From NCBI RefSeq assembly GCF_018881605.1, contig NZ_JACVPZ010000001.1, positions 1,054,001-1,118,000 of the forward strand: a stretch of DNA of 64,000 bases. The letters run 5' to 3'. This stretch comes from Polynucleobacter sp. UB-Tiil-W10. Its GTDB lineage: Bacteria; Pseudomonadota; Gammaproteobacteria; Burkholderiales; Burkholderiaceae. The first letter of the stretch is position 1. The number at the start of each line of letters is the position of its first letter. The notes under the pieces are model-generated. The model had not been told where the DNA came from and did not search any database. It was given only the letters and a program-made list of their open reading frames with translations. Shown here in pieces: positions 47,868 through 56,610 of the stretch. The translations under genes and the position numbers were made by a program.

Positions 47868-48371
47868 ATGAATGCAGAACAGTTATACGATAAATTACTA
47901 GTCAAACTTCGTGAGGTAATGCAAGTAGACTCTTTTGAGCTGGTAGGACTTGCGATGGGTGGAGCATGGATTGCTGAACGTCTAGCCAAAGATCTAGGCT
48001 TGCCTCACTATGGCGTCATTAATGTGGCTTTTCATCGAGATGATTATGCTGAGAAGGGGATGACGGCATTACGCACCGCTAGCACGATGACCACCCATCT
48101 GCCGTTTGATGTCAATGGCGCCAATGTCATTTTGATTGATGATGTTCTGCTAACCGGAAGAACGGTTCGAGCAGCCCTCAATGAGTTATTTGATTTTGGT
48201 CGGCCTGCACAAGTTGAGTTGATGGTCTTGGCTGACCGAGGAAATCGTGAGTTACCAGTGACCGCTAATTTTGTTGGGGAACAGGTAGCAGTTCCGGAGA
48301 ACCAAATTCTGGTTTTAGAGAAGGATAACGCTGGCAAGTTCAGCTTTGAACTAGAGGAGCGTAAACAATGA
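47868..48371 (+). CDS. pyrR: PyrR-type uracil phosphoribosyltransferase/regulator
   Basis: The 167-residue protein is a type I phosphoribosyltransferase of PyrR type. The PRPP loop is [18 protein letters not shown] near 88-105, followed by [22 protein letters not shown]. In Bacillus PyrR attenuates pyr mRNA; in proteobacteria it sits ahead of pyrB and its regulatory role is less clear. I saw no terminator/antiterminator pair in the 31 bases upstream. pyrB overlaps its end by 4 bases (ATGA). Confidence 0.92.
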   Translation: MNAEQLYDKLLVKLREVMQVDSFELVGLAMGGAWIAERLAKDLGLPHYGVINVAFHRDDYAEKGMTALRTASTMTTHLPFDVNGANVILIDDVLLTGRTVRAALNELFDFGRPAQVELMVLADRGNRELPVTANFVGEQVAVPENQILVLEKDNAGKFSFELEERKQ

Positions 48372-49327
48372 GTCAGCTAGTGAATCAATTTAATTCAGCT
48401 GGAGAGTTGACCCATCTTTTAACGCTTGAAGGCCTACCGAAGGAGCAGATCCTCCATATTTTAGATACTGCGCAACAGTTTGTGAGTGTGACTGACCCTG
48501 CTCGTGAAGTAAAAAAAGTGCCTCTGCTGCGCGGTAAAAGTGTATTTAATCTCTTTTTTGAGAACTCAACCCGCACGCGAACAACTTTTGAGATTGCTGC
48601 TAAACGTTTATCTGCAGATGTTATTAATTTAGATATTTCTACATCATCTACCGCTAAGGGCGAGAGTCTACTCGACACGATCGACAATCTAGTGGCGATG
48701 CAGGCAGATATTTTTGTTGTTCGTCATGGCATATCTAGAGCACCCATAGAAATTGCAAATCATGTTCCTGCTCATGTACACGTAGTAAATGCGGGTGATG
48801 GTAGTCATCAGCACCCGACTCAAGGTTTGTTGGATATGTATACGATGCGTCACTTTAAGCAAAACTTTAAAGGCTTGAAGGTGGCGATTGTGGGTGACAT
48901 TGTTCATAGTCGTGTAGCGAAGTCGAACATTCATGCGTTAACCACCTTAGGTTGTGAAGATATCCGCGCAATAGGTCCAGAAAGCTTGCTTCCAAGCGAC
49001 CTTGATATGTTGGGTGTTAAGGTCTTTCATAGCATGGAAGAGGGACTAAAAGATGTTGATGTCGTGATGACGCTGCGCATCCAAAAGGAGCGCATGGAGG
49101 CTGGTCAAGTTCCTGAGGGGGATGCATTCTTTGGGCAGTATGGGCTCACGTCTGCTCGTCTAGCATTGGCGAAATCAAACGCCATCGTTATGCATCCTGG
49201 TCCAATGAACCGAGGAGTTGAGATTGACTCTGCTGTGGCTGATGGCCCTCAGTCAGTCATTCTGAATCAAGTCACGTTTGGTATTGCCGTGCGTATGGCT
49301 GTCATGTCGATTGTTGCGGGCAATTGA
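48368..49327 (+). CDS. pyrB: Aspartate carbamoyltransferase catalytic subunit
   Basis: This 319-residue enzyme performs the first committed step of pyrimidine synthesis. Carbamoyl-phosphate residues are in [19 protein letters not shown]; the aspartate site is in [17 protein letters not shown] and [12 protein letters not shown]. Related Burkholderiales often have pyrC next; here a glycosyltransferase gene starts on the last base of its TGA stop (TGATG). pyrB is thus the border of the conserved region. Confidence 0.96.
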   Translation: MSQLVNQFNSAGELTHLLTLEGLPKEQILHILDTAQQFVSVTDPAREVKKVPLLRGKSVFNLFFENSTRTRTTFEIAAKRLSADVINLDISTSSTAKGESLLDTIDNLVAMQADIFVVRHGISRAPIEIANHVPAHVHVVNAGDGSHQHPTQGLLDMYTMRHFKQNFKGLKVAIVGDIVHSRVAKSNIHALTTLGCEDIRAIGPESLLPSDLDMLGVKVFHSMEEGLKDVDVVMTLRIQKERMEAGQVPEGDAFFGQYGLTSARLALAKSNAIVMHPGPMNRGVEIDSAVADGPQSVILNQVTFGIAVRMAVMSIVAGN

Positions 49328-50667
49328 TGCAACAGAAGCGCTGGTTAATTCTGTCTCATGGTTTTAATATGGATGGCAGAGCTTCTAGCCAAACCATCAC
49401 TGACAAGATCCCCTATTTTCTGGAAGCAGGTATTGAGCCAACGGTCTATAGCGCTATTACTGGCATTAAAGATCATCGTTTTCCGCATCGTCAATTTTTA
49501 GCATGGGGTCCTGCAGCGTTTCGATTTGATTTTCGTCATTGGATTGCAAATCAATATGGCAGGGGATTCTTTTATAAAGCTTCTACGGGCCTAGTTTCTT
49601 TGTTGCTTGCACCCTTTATTGCGCTAGAAAAGTTTTTTCTTGGATATTCAAGTCAGTGGTCTTGGTCTATCCCCGCTTATCTGCATGGCTTAAATTTGAT
49701 TCAAGCAGGTAAGATCGATTTAATTTTTTCAACCGGTGGAGCTTGGTCTGCTCACTTGGCAGGCTTATGGTTGAAAAAAAAGACTGGTCTGCCTTGGATA
49801 GCCGAGATTCATGATCCCTTGGTGATCCGTCAGAGTCCAAACGATCCTGGTTTCGATAAACCTAAAAATAGAGATGCCCGGTTCAGGCAATATCTTGAAA
49901 GGCAAATTTGTAAATATGCTGACTTGGTATGGTGGTTTACTGATGGGGCTGTGCATTATGCAAAGGTGCGTAATACCAATTTAAATACTTCAAATAATGC
50001 TCACGGATTTATGGTGTTGCCGGGTGCAGAACCCCCGGGTGGTTTGAATGCCGCTCAAATACATCAGTATTCTGATTATTTAAACTTGTGCCACTTTGGT
50101 TCCCTAGCAAATGATCGTTCTCTTTCTACGATTCTGAATGCCTTAGTCCCGCTTTTTAAAAAATATCCTAAGGCAAGAGAAAGTATTCGGGTTCACGCCT
50201 ATGGAGCGCCATTAGATTCTTTAACAGTAGAAGCCATCAAAAAATTACAATTTCAGGATGTTTTACTAGCGCATGGACGCCTAGAAAAGGATCCCGGTAC
50301 AGGAAAATCTGGAAGGGAGCGGGTCGTAGAAAAGATGCAATCCGCAGATGTTTTAATTCTCTTGCATGGAAATGATGAGTGGTGCGCAGAATATATTCCA
50401 TCCAAGTTTTATGAATACCTTTGGACTGGTAGGCCAATTTGGGGAATTACGCATCGCAATCCTCAGTTGGATCAAATGCTATTGGAGCGATCCGCTTACT
50501 TGAGTCCTCAGAGTGATTCTGAGGCTGTGGAGCTTGCATTAGAGAGAATTTGGTTGGATTGGGAGGGTCAGCAATTAGTACAACCAATGTGGTCCCCCAT
50601 AGGTGTAAAGCAGGCAGCGTATAAAATACTTTCAGAAGTTATAGATAAAACTGAAAGAAGCGCTTGA
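49327..50667 (+). CDS. GT4-like glycosyltransferase
   Basis: The ATG at 49327 shares one base with the pyrB stop; a TTG one codon earlier is also possible. The 446-residue product has two Rossmann-like halves typical of GT-B enzymes. The first has WLKKKTGLPWIAEIHDP, a donor-sugar GT4 feature; the second has CHFGSLANDRSLSTILNAL and SADVLILLHGNDEWCAEYIPSKFYEYLWTGRP, matching the GT4 E(x)7E-type acceptor region. It probably adds a sugar in LPS synthesis; donor and acceptor cannot be told. Confidence 0.8.
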   Translation: MQQKRWLILSHGFNMDGRASSQTITDKIPYFLEAGIEPTVYSAITGIKDHRFPHRQFLAWGPAAFRFDFRHWIANQYGRGFFYKASTGLVSLLLAPFIALEKFFLGYSSQWSWSIPAYLHGLNLIQAGKIDLIFSTGGAWSAHLAGLWLKKKTGLPWIAEIHDPLVIRQSPNDPGFDKPKNRDARFRQYLERQICKYADLVWWFTDGAVHYAKVRNTNLNTSNNAHGFMVLPGAEPPGGLNAAQIHQYSDYLNLCHFGSLANDRSLSTILNALVPLFKKYPKARESIRVHAYGAPLDSLTVEAIKKLQFQDVLLAHGRLEKDPGTGKSGRERVVEKMQSADVLILLHGNDEWCAEYIPSKFYEYLWTGRPIWGITHRNPQLDQMLLERSAYLSPQSDSEAVELALERIWLDWEGQQLVQPMWSPIGVKQAAYKILSEVIDKTERSA

Positions 50668-51566
50668 AAGATATAGTCCTTTACTGTAAGTCTTACCGCC
50701 GGGATTTTCTTCGGCTAAAGCGCTTACTGGAGTCGATTAATCAGTATAATATCGACCAAATCCCTTTTTATATTTCTACGCCTGCAGATCAATATCAGGA
50801 CTTGCTATCTGTTTTAGGAGCTACCTCTGGGTTTCATTGGGTCTCTGATGAATCAATTATCGAGTCAAACCCAAGAGTAGGCGCTGGAATTGAAAAGACA
50901 CGTTCTGGCGGGCTTAGCCAGCAGGCAATAAAGTCTGAATTCTGGCGTTTGGGGATTTCAGAAAAATATGTGTGCCTTGATTCTGATTGCATCTTTCTAA
51001 AAGAGTTTGGTCGTAAGAATTTCATTTCCGCAGATGGCAATCCTTACACAGTGATTTACCAAAACAAAGAATTTTTTCAGCTAGCAATTAATCGAAATCA
51101 TTCTAGGGTTGAAGAAAATCTGTGTCTCGAGGGAGATCGAGTCAAGGCTTTATTCGGTAGAGAGGGGCCTAATTACTATTGCCCATGCCCACCTTTTATT
51201 TGGTCCGCTAAAGTTTGGCAATCACTTGACGAGCAATATCTCATCCCCAGGGGATTGACCTTTTGGGATATTTCAACTCCTGAGCATCCAGAGACTCTTT
51301 TATATCTTGAAGCCTTATTAAATTTTCATGCAATACCTTTGCATCCTATAGAGCAACTATTCAGGATTTATTACTATGATTGGCAATACTATCTTCTGCT
51401 CAGAGCAGGGGAATCAGAAAAAAAACTAACAACAAATTATTTAGGCGTTATCTATCAGTCAAACTGGGATTCTGATTTAGATCTCGGATCGTCCGGAAAA
51501 TCTTTTCTGTCGCGGATAAATAGAAGATTAAAAAGATTTCTCCGATATTTGCAAAGTTACGTCTAG
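50664..51566 (+). CDS. DUF6492 family protein, glycosyltransferase-like
   Basis: The gene begins with TTG, overlapping the previous stop. The 300-residue product resembles DUF6492 proteins found in polysaccharide loci: the start IVLYCKSYRRDFLRLKRLLES looks like a nucleotide-sugar fold, and CLDSDCIFLKEF provides a DxD-like motif that could bind a metal and donor. Two basic runs at the end may bind the membrane (RRLKRFLRYLQ). A second DUF6492 gene lies at 55.7 kb. The reaction is unknown. Confidence 0.7.
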   Translation: MKDIVLYCKSYRRDFLRLKRLLESINQYNIDQIPFYISTPADQYQDLLSVLGATSGFHWVSDESIIESNPRVGAGIEKTRSGGLSQQAIKSEFWRLGISEKYVCLDSDCIFLKEFGRKNFISADGNPYTVIYQNKEFFQLAINRNHSRVEENLCLEGDRVKALFGREGPNYYCPCPPFIWSAKVWQSLDEQYLIPRGLTFWDISTPEHPETLLYLEALLNFHAIPLHPIEQLFRIYYYDWQYYLLLRAGESEKKLTTNYLGVIYQSNWDSDLDLGSSGKSFLSRINRRLKRFLRYLQSYV

Positions 51567-51580
51567 GCTAACTTTAATTT

Positions 51581-52312
51581 ATGACAGCCACCCCATTACC
51601 ATTACAGATTTTGGTTATCTCTTTGAGCAGATCACTTGATCGTAGAGCAAAAGTTGTGCAGGAGTTTCAGAAGGTTTCCCTGCCATGGTCATTTTTAGAC
51701 GCAGTGGATGGCTCAGCCCTGCAAGGGCCGCCCAAAGAATATAAAGCCTTGAAAGTGAAGTGCTTGCAGGGTTATAAATTAACGCCCAATGAAATTGGCT
51801 GCTATCTTTCGCACAAGGAAGCTTGGATACGCTGCGCTGAGAAAAATATCCCAACATTAATTTTTGAAGATGATTTTGTCTTAACCCCAGAATTCGGGCA
51901 TGTTATTCAGACTCTATTGAGCAATCCTATGTCTTGGGGTTTTGTAAGATTACAAGGTTTGTATGAAGTTTCGTATCAAGAAATCTCTTTCATCGATGAC
52001 GTTCATTTGGTAAAAAATAGTGGTGATGCAGTTGGTGCAACTGCATATCTCTTAAAACCTGAAATTGCACGCATCTTAATTAATGAATCATCTGAGATTT
52101 ATGAGCCAGTCGATCATTTTTTAGAACACCAAAAAAAGCATGGCTTGGAATTTTTAGCGATACGACCGTATCCAGTAGATATTACTCGAGCTAAGTCTAC
52201 GATTGACGATAGAGAAGAGCGAGCCCCAGTCCAGGGTCTTAGAAAGCGTCTGCGTTCTGTTGCTAGAGCTTTTGATCGAGTATTTAATAAAAAACCTTGG
52301 TTTCCTAGGTAG
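51581..52312 (+). CDS. Glycosyltransferase family 25 (LPS biosynthesis)
   Basis: The 243-residue protein shows the GT25 pattern: LVISLSRSLDRRAKVVQEF near the start, LTPNEIGCYLSHKEAWIRC and LIFEDDFVLTPEF with the ExDD-type metal site. GT25 includes LgtA/LgtB-like galactosyltransferases of lipooligosaccharide. The C-terminal 35 residues are basic and may touch the membrane. The donor cannot be inferred. It follows the DUF6492 gene by 14 bases. Confidence 0.85.
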   Translation: MTATPLPLQILVISLSRSLDRRAKVVQEFQKVSLPWSFLDAVDGSALQGPPKEYKALKVKCLQGYKLTPNEIGCYLSHKEAWIRCAEKNIPTLIFEDDFVLTPEFGHVIQTLLSNPMSWGFVRLQGLYEVSYQEISFIDDVHLVKNSGDAVGATAYLLKPEIARILINESSEIYEPVDHFLEHQKKHGLEFLAIRPYPVDITRAKSTIDDREERAPVQGLRKRLRSVARAFDRVFNKKPWFPR

Positions 52313-52317
52313 ATCTT

Positions 52318-53184
52318 TTACGAGTTGATTCCCTGATCAACGCTACTGTCATTTCTCCAGCAGCTAAGGGGGGTGATATTACTCAGAGCAACCGGGAACA
52401 AGGCATTCATTCTTAATTGAAAATCTCTATCCGAAAAGTGCACCAGCCTTTTTGATTTATCGGAGTAGTAGCCACCAATACTTTTCCAGGCGGATTTGTA
52501 AAAGCTGCTTCCGGAGTGGGTCATATTGATGTCGTTATATTTACGGTAGCTTAGTGTGTTGCTGGGTTGTCGTAGATCAATTTCAATTTTTTCAGCTGGG
52601 CAAATAGACTCGATGAGTTTGGTGGTGTTTTTCAATTCATCCGCACCAAAATGCAAAGAATGACCACCGAGTAGGGCGGCAGTAGGATATTTTTTTAAGA
52701 TCTTATATGTAACCTCAATGACGTCATGCATGAGATAGTCATCATCATTAAGAATTGTGATGATGTCGGCATTGGAGTATTCGATGCCCTTGTTAAGACT
52801 GGCGGCCTGGCCTAGGTTTGTCTCATTTTGAAGGAGGACTAATTCAGACTCCATAGTGGGCTGATATTTTGAAATCAGATCTTGCAGAATTTCAAAGCTA
52901 TTATCAGGAGATTGGTCTATAACAAAAATAACCTGATTTGGCGCTATCGTTTGTTGGCGAATGCTTTCAAACATTTCTTGTAAAAATGGAGCATGACCGT
53001 AACACGGAACGATAATTGCTATCGAAGGCTTGCTTGCAGAAGAAAAACTTGGCTTTTTTATCCCATTCTTGCTTTTAATAAAAGCCCTAAGCTTCCTCTT
53101 TGAAACCTCAGGTCTAAGCCAATCCTTCAGGCCCATTCTGAAATTGCGATGGATATTCCTTAATCTTTGATAGGGGGATGGCAT
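52318..53184 (-). CDS. Glycosyltransferase family 2
   Basis: The 288-residue enzyme has the GT-A start SIAIIVPCYGHAPFLQEMFESI near 52, NLGQAASLNKGIEYS, and ADIITILNDDDYLM with the catalytic DDD. An N-terminal basic stretch of about 45 residues precedes the fold. The gene is on the opposite strand to its neighbours and only 5 bases from the end of the GT25 gene, showing a rearranged locus. The sugar is unknown. Confidence 0.85.
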   Translation of the reverse strand: MPSPYQRLRNIHRNFRMGLKDWLRPEVSKRKLRAFIKSKNGIKKPSFSSASKPSIAIIVPCYGHAPFLQEMFESIRQQTIAPNQVIFVIDQSPDNSFEILQDLISKYQPTMESELVLLQNETNLGQAASLNKGIEYSNADIITILNDDDYLMHDVIEVTYKILKKYPTAALLGGHSLHFGADELKNTTKLIESICPAEKIEIDLRQPSNTLSYRKYNDINMTHSGSSFYKSAWKSIGGYYSDKSKRLVHFSDRDFQLRMNALFPVALSNITPLSCWRNDSSVDQGINS

Positions 53185-53250
53185 ATTCTGGTCAATAAAG
53201 GGGTGGAATGTAGAATGACGTTATTCTGAACAGTACCCGGGTAAACAAAA

Positions 53251-53958
53251 ATGATCAATATCGTCTATAGACTGTGCGAAGCTGAGATGGCTCCACCATT
53301 TAGATCTAAGCGCTTACCTTGGTTCTCCAAATTGAATTGTTTGAAGTCATTTCTGAATTCAGTCGAATTTTCTAAAAACTATATAGCCAGTGTAACCTTT
53401 ATTCATGACGGCCCAGAAGGGCAGTTATTAAAAGCGATACCTGAGAATTTTAAGGTGATTAAGGTAAATGCCTGCAGTAATGAGGGTAGTTTAATTGCGA
53501 CTTATGAAGCTGCTAATGAGATTTCTGGGGATATCTATTTTGTTGAAGATGACTACCTCCACTTGCCAGAATCCATTAAATCGATTGCCCTTGCATTGCC
53601 AAGTCTTGGCTTGCTTACTGGTTATGATCATGAGGATCGTTATGTCAGAGATGATGATTTGAGTTATGGAAAAGAACTCATTATTTTTGATAAAAATAGC
53701 AATCGCCATTGGCGCACGGCTGAATCCACAACATGTACATTTGCCATTAGCGAATCAATGCGACCAAAAGTTGAGCCATTTGCAAAAAAGTATATGCTGC
53801 ACGATCGCATGCTATTTAGAAAACTTTATAAGAAAAAGATACGCCTTTGGACTCCAGTACCGGGCTTAACAACTCACGTCGATACCGCACTTGCCCCTGG
53901 ATTTGATTGGCTTGCATTTAATAATGCAATGTCTATCGCTCGCGATGCCTCTGAGTAG
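53251..53958 (+). CDS. Glycosyltransferase-like protein of unknown family
   Basis: The 235-residue protein looks like a GT-A fold: INIVYRLCE at the start, TFIHDGPEG, YEAANEISGDIYFVEDDYLHLP with a VEDD acidic motif in place of DxD, and a C-terminal part with HDRMLFRKLY. Function is not known; context suggests glycan synthesis. It is a single plus-strand gene between minus-strand ones. Confidence 0.6.
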   Translation: MINIVYRLCEAEMAPPFRSKRLPWFSKLNCLKSFLNSVEFSKNYIASVTFIHDGPEGQLLKAIPENFKVIKVNACSNEGSLIATYEAANEISGDIYFVEDDYLHLPESIKSIALALPSLGLLTGYDHEDRYVRDDDLSYGKELIIFDKNSNRHWRTAESTTCTFAISESMRPKVEPFAKKYMLHDRMLFRKLYKKKIRLWTPVPGLTTHVDTALAPGFDWLAFNNAMSIARDASE

Positions 53959-53963
53959 CTTAA

Positions 53964-54908
53964 TTAGGAAATCGCTTCACTCAATATCTTATTGAGGAAT
54001 TGTTTTAATGGCTCTAACGATGGCTTTTTAATCAATAAGGGTTCAGACTGGTAAGACTCAAGCCTGAGTTTGTTTAGCAAAATCTCAGGGAGATCTTGGA
54101 AATCACTTTTAAATAGCGGTTGAAGATTTAGGAATGAGCTTGGGTTGAAGTCTACGCCTATATTTTCATCGGCCCAGGTAATGGGTAAGCATCCAGAATA
54201 AAATGCCTCGGGAATCTTTTCTGTGTAGTAGCCGGGATAAAGACCATTCTCCGGGCACAGGTTGTAAGAAAAATCTTTTAGTACGCCCCTCTTCAGAAAT
54301 CCACTAGAGTGATGATCTTTTATTTCTTTGTTAAAAAAGGCGCCAAATCCCTGGATGGGGACTACTTTTTCTAGCGCCTTAAAGAGTGAGCCCCTAGGCT
54401 CCCTTAAATGCGAAGACAGTAGCGCGCATGATCCACCTCTATTAAGGTATCGGCTTCCTAAGGGGGACATCAAAGTGGATATTTTTAATAGTTCACCATA
54501 TCTCGGATTGGTGTTGGTGGTAATGCCCTCGTGCGACCAATCAAGCATTTCCATCCAATATGGGAATCTAAAGTGCTTGTCTGATTGCACGCCTAGATCG
54601 AACGAAATCGAATAGTCAGCATCTACAAAATCATGCCGCTCATTTTCTTGAGTATGGAAAAGCGTTAAAGGCCTAGACTTCTTTGTTTTAATGGCTTCAG
54701 TTGATTTATTTAGTAGCGGTCTAAGGGGTTTTGGGCACCACCTAAAGGGCTTCTGATTTTTTTTACAGAAGGGCCCAAGAATTAGTAAGTCAGCCTCACC
54801 TGGTTTTACCCAATCAATCTTGTATCCCATACCTTGGATAACCATAGGAAGCAGGCTAGACTGATAGTCGTGCGGGACACCTTCGGTAGCTATCTTGATC
54901 GAATTCAT
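53964..54908 (-). CDS. GT10-family (fucosyltransferase-like) glycosyltransferase
   Basis: The 314-residue protein has the GT10 hallmark in its second half: FSYNLCPENGLYPGYYTEKIPEAFYSGCLPITWADENIGVDFNP, given here in pieces as YNLCPEN, GYYTEKI and GCLPITW...DFNPSSFLN. GT10 enzymes are alpha-1,3/4-fucosyltransferases using GDP-fucose. No GDP-fucose genes (gmd, fcl) are in the window, so the donor must be made elsewhere or differ. It ends the minus-strand block from 56.6 kb. Confidence 0.82.
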   Translation of the reverse strand: MNSIKIATEGVPHDYQSSLLPMVIQGMGYKIDWVKPGEADLLILGPFCKKNQKPFRWCPKPLRPLLNKSTEAIKTKKSRPLTLFHTQENERHDFVDADYSISFDLGVQSDKHFRFPYWMEMLDWSHEGITTNTNPRYGELLKISTLMSPLGSRYLNRGGSCALLSSHLREPRGSLFKALEKVVPIQGFGAFFNKEIKDHHSSGFLKRGVLKDFSYNLCPENGLYPGYYTEKIPEAFYSGCLPITWADENIGVDFNPSSFLNLQPLFKSDFQDLPEILLNKLRLESYQSEPLLIKKPSLEPLKQFLNKILSEAIS

Positions 54909-54935
54909 ATGGATTATTGAGTAAATATCGAAAGC

Positions 54936-55691
54936 CTAGTCATTGTATTCCACCAAGACCCATGGCAATTTTCTAGTAAACGCGCTTTTCAGCTTCTTTT
55001 TAGCAAGGTGATAGTAAAGATTTCCATTAGATTTTTCATATAAAACATTTTCTACAAAATGTAAAAAGGAGGTATCTATAGAGTGGATTTCTGCAGCGTT
55101 CTCAACCAGCTTTGTCCAGTCATAGATGTTCTGTGTGGCAGGGTAAATTTCTATTGTTTTTAGATTGGTTGAATTTTCAATCTTTAGTGGGTAGGTATTA
55201 TTTCCAGATTCTGTTCTGCAAACCAACATGTAAGGTTCATTCAGGGGATTAAGACGCCTGTATAACTCCTCAGATTCCGGGCCTGGTGGGACTGCTGCCT
55301 TGCTCCAGCGATAGTCAAATGGAACTCCATACTGCTCGTAAAAGGATTCATCAAAACGTTTGATGTCAATATTGTGGATACCGATTGTTTGATAAGTTGC
55401 ATTTAAAAATTTAGCTAATTGCCTTGCTTCTCGACCACTGGTGACGACTGTCGGAAAAATATTTTTTGAGCTTTGAAGCATCCATGCAACAGAATGAAAG
55501 TATTGGGGAAGGCAAGCTAGGTGATAGCGCACATTCGGATTTTTTTCTGCAAGGGTACGCATGAGACCGAGACAGATGAGATTGTCTCCTAGCCCAAAGT
55601 GGGCCTCCATTAGAACAACATTTTTATTGCGCTTTACAAATAAATGCTTAATCGCACGTTTAATATTGGATTGGTGGAATGCATTAAACAT
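54936..55691 (-). CDS. GT9-like (heptosyltransferase-fold) protein
   Basis: The 251-residue protein begins with a hydrophobic strand and EAHFGLGDNLICLGLMRTLAEKNP, a GLGD motif as in ADP-heptose transferases (GT9), and ends with EIHSIDTSFLHFVENVLY, similar to the donor-site DS/T-L-H pattern of GT9. It is much shorter than WaaC/WaaF, with a reduced middle, so activity is uncertain. It overlaps the upstream DUF6492 gene by 8 bases. The region is AT-rich. Confidence 0.6.
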   Translation of the reverse strand: MFNAFHQSNIKRAIKHLFVKRNKNVVLMEAHFGLGDNLICLGLMRTLAEKNPNVRYHLACLPQYFHSVAWMLQSSKNIFPTVVTSGREARQLAKFLNATYQTIGIHNIDIKRFDESFYEQYGVPFDYRWSKAAVPPGPESEELYRRLNPLNEPYMLVCRTESGNNTYPLKIENSTNLKTIEIYPATQNIYDWTKLVENAAEIHSIDTSFLHFVENVLYEKSNGNLYYHLAKKKLKSAFTRKLPWVLVEYND

Positions 55692-56580
55692 GTTTATTTG
55701 GCATCTTATTAAATAGAGAGGGAAGATATATTTTAAAGAAGTAAGGGATGCTTACTTTAATAAAGTATGGCTTAGCTCTTTCCCATTTTTCAAAGCTAAT
55801 AAAGTCATACTGTTTTGAGAGTTCTGCAGCCTTATTTGGATTTAAGAATGCTACATGGTTAAGTAATGAATTTCCAAGGCGCCACCAAGGCCTATCGCTA
55901 TAGGTCACTTGATCAGCATGGCGATGTGAAATAAAGGTGCCTAAGGTTTCATATTCGCTAAAGCTATTTGGTACGGAAAAATGAATTTGATTTAAAACCG
56001 CCTCCACCCATGGCATTTGAAATTTGTCTTCTATCTCTTTGCAAAGTTCATTGAGCCAAGAAACATTTACAGGAAAACATTGGGCGATGAAAGAAAAAGG
56101 AACTATCTTTTTCAGGCCGGTCAGTCTTTGTATGGTTTCAAAATAGGGGGTGTGATTTTCTGTACCCTTGTAATAAATCAATTTCCCCTTATGGTCTATA
56201 AACTCCAGCTTATTAATGGGGGCGGTATCTGCATCCCAAATCAAGATAATTTCATTATCTTGATTGTCTTTAACGGCTAGCAACTTAATAAATTGTTGCA
56301 AATACCAACCAAATTGACTTTTCTTATCTTGAGGTAAGAGTTCTAAAAGTTGATCCTTGAATTGCTTTGTATAACGCGATTCCCCAATCACCTTGAACTG
56401 GGGAGGTGATTTTTTTACAAACTCTTCAATTTCCTCGTCTGGGACAATAACTCGGTATTCTTTGGCTGCAATATTCCGAACCATAAAGCTAGAGGTAATC
56501 TGCCAAGCCTCAATATCCTTAAGGCAGCAAACAGAGATAAGTTCAGAAATTTGCATAGGAATCTCAGGCATAATTTGCAT
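55684..56580 (-). CDS. DUF6492 family protein (second copy)
   Basis: The 298-residue protein shows DUF6492 features more plainly than the first copy: SQFGWYLQQFIKLLAV and EIILIWDADTAPINKLEFI with a DAD metal motif, and PFSFIAQCFPVNVSWLNELC. Start is ambiguous among Met 1, 4 and 9. Such genes occur in polysaccharide loci and are probably glycosyltransferases. It leads a minus-strand set with the GT9-like and GT10 genes. Confidence 0.7.
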   Translation of the reverse strand: MQIMPEIPMQISELISVCCLKDIEAWQITSSFMVRNIAAKEYRVIVPDEEIEEFVKKSPPQFKVIGESRYTKQFKDQLLELLPQDKKSQFGWYLQQFIKLLAVKDNQDNEIILIWDADTAPINKLEFIDHKGKLIYYKGTENHTPYFETIQRLTGLKKIVPFSFIAQCFPVNVSWLNELCKEIEDKFQMPWVEAVLNQIHFSVPNSFSEYETLGTFISHRHADQVTYSDRPWWRLGNSLLNHVAFLNPNKAAELSKQYDFISFEKWERAKPYFIKVSIPYFFKIYLPSLFNKMPNKHV

Positions 56581-56610
56581 GATAAACCTTAATAAATTGG
56601 GCTACTAACA

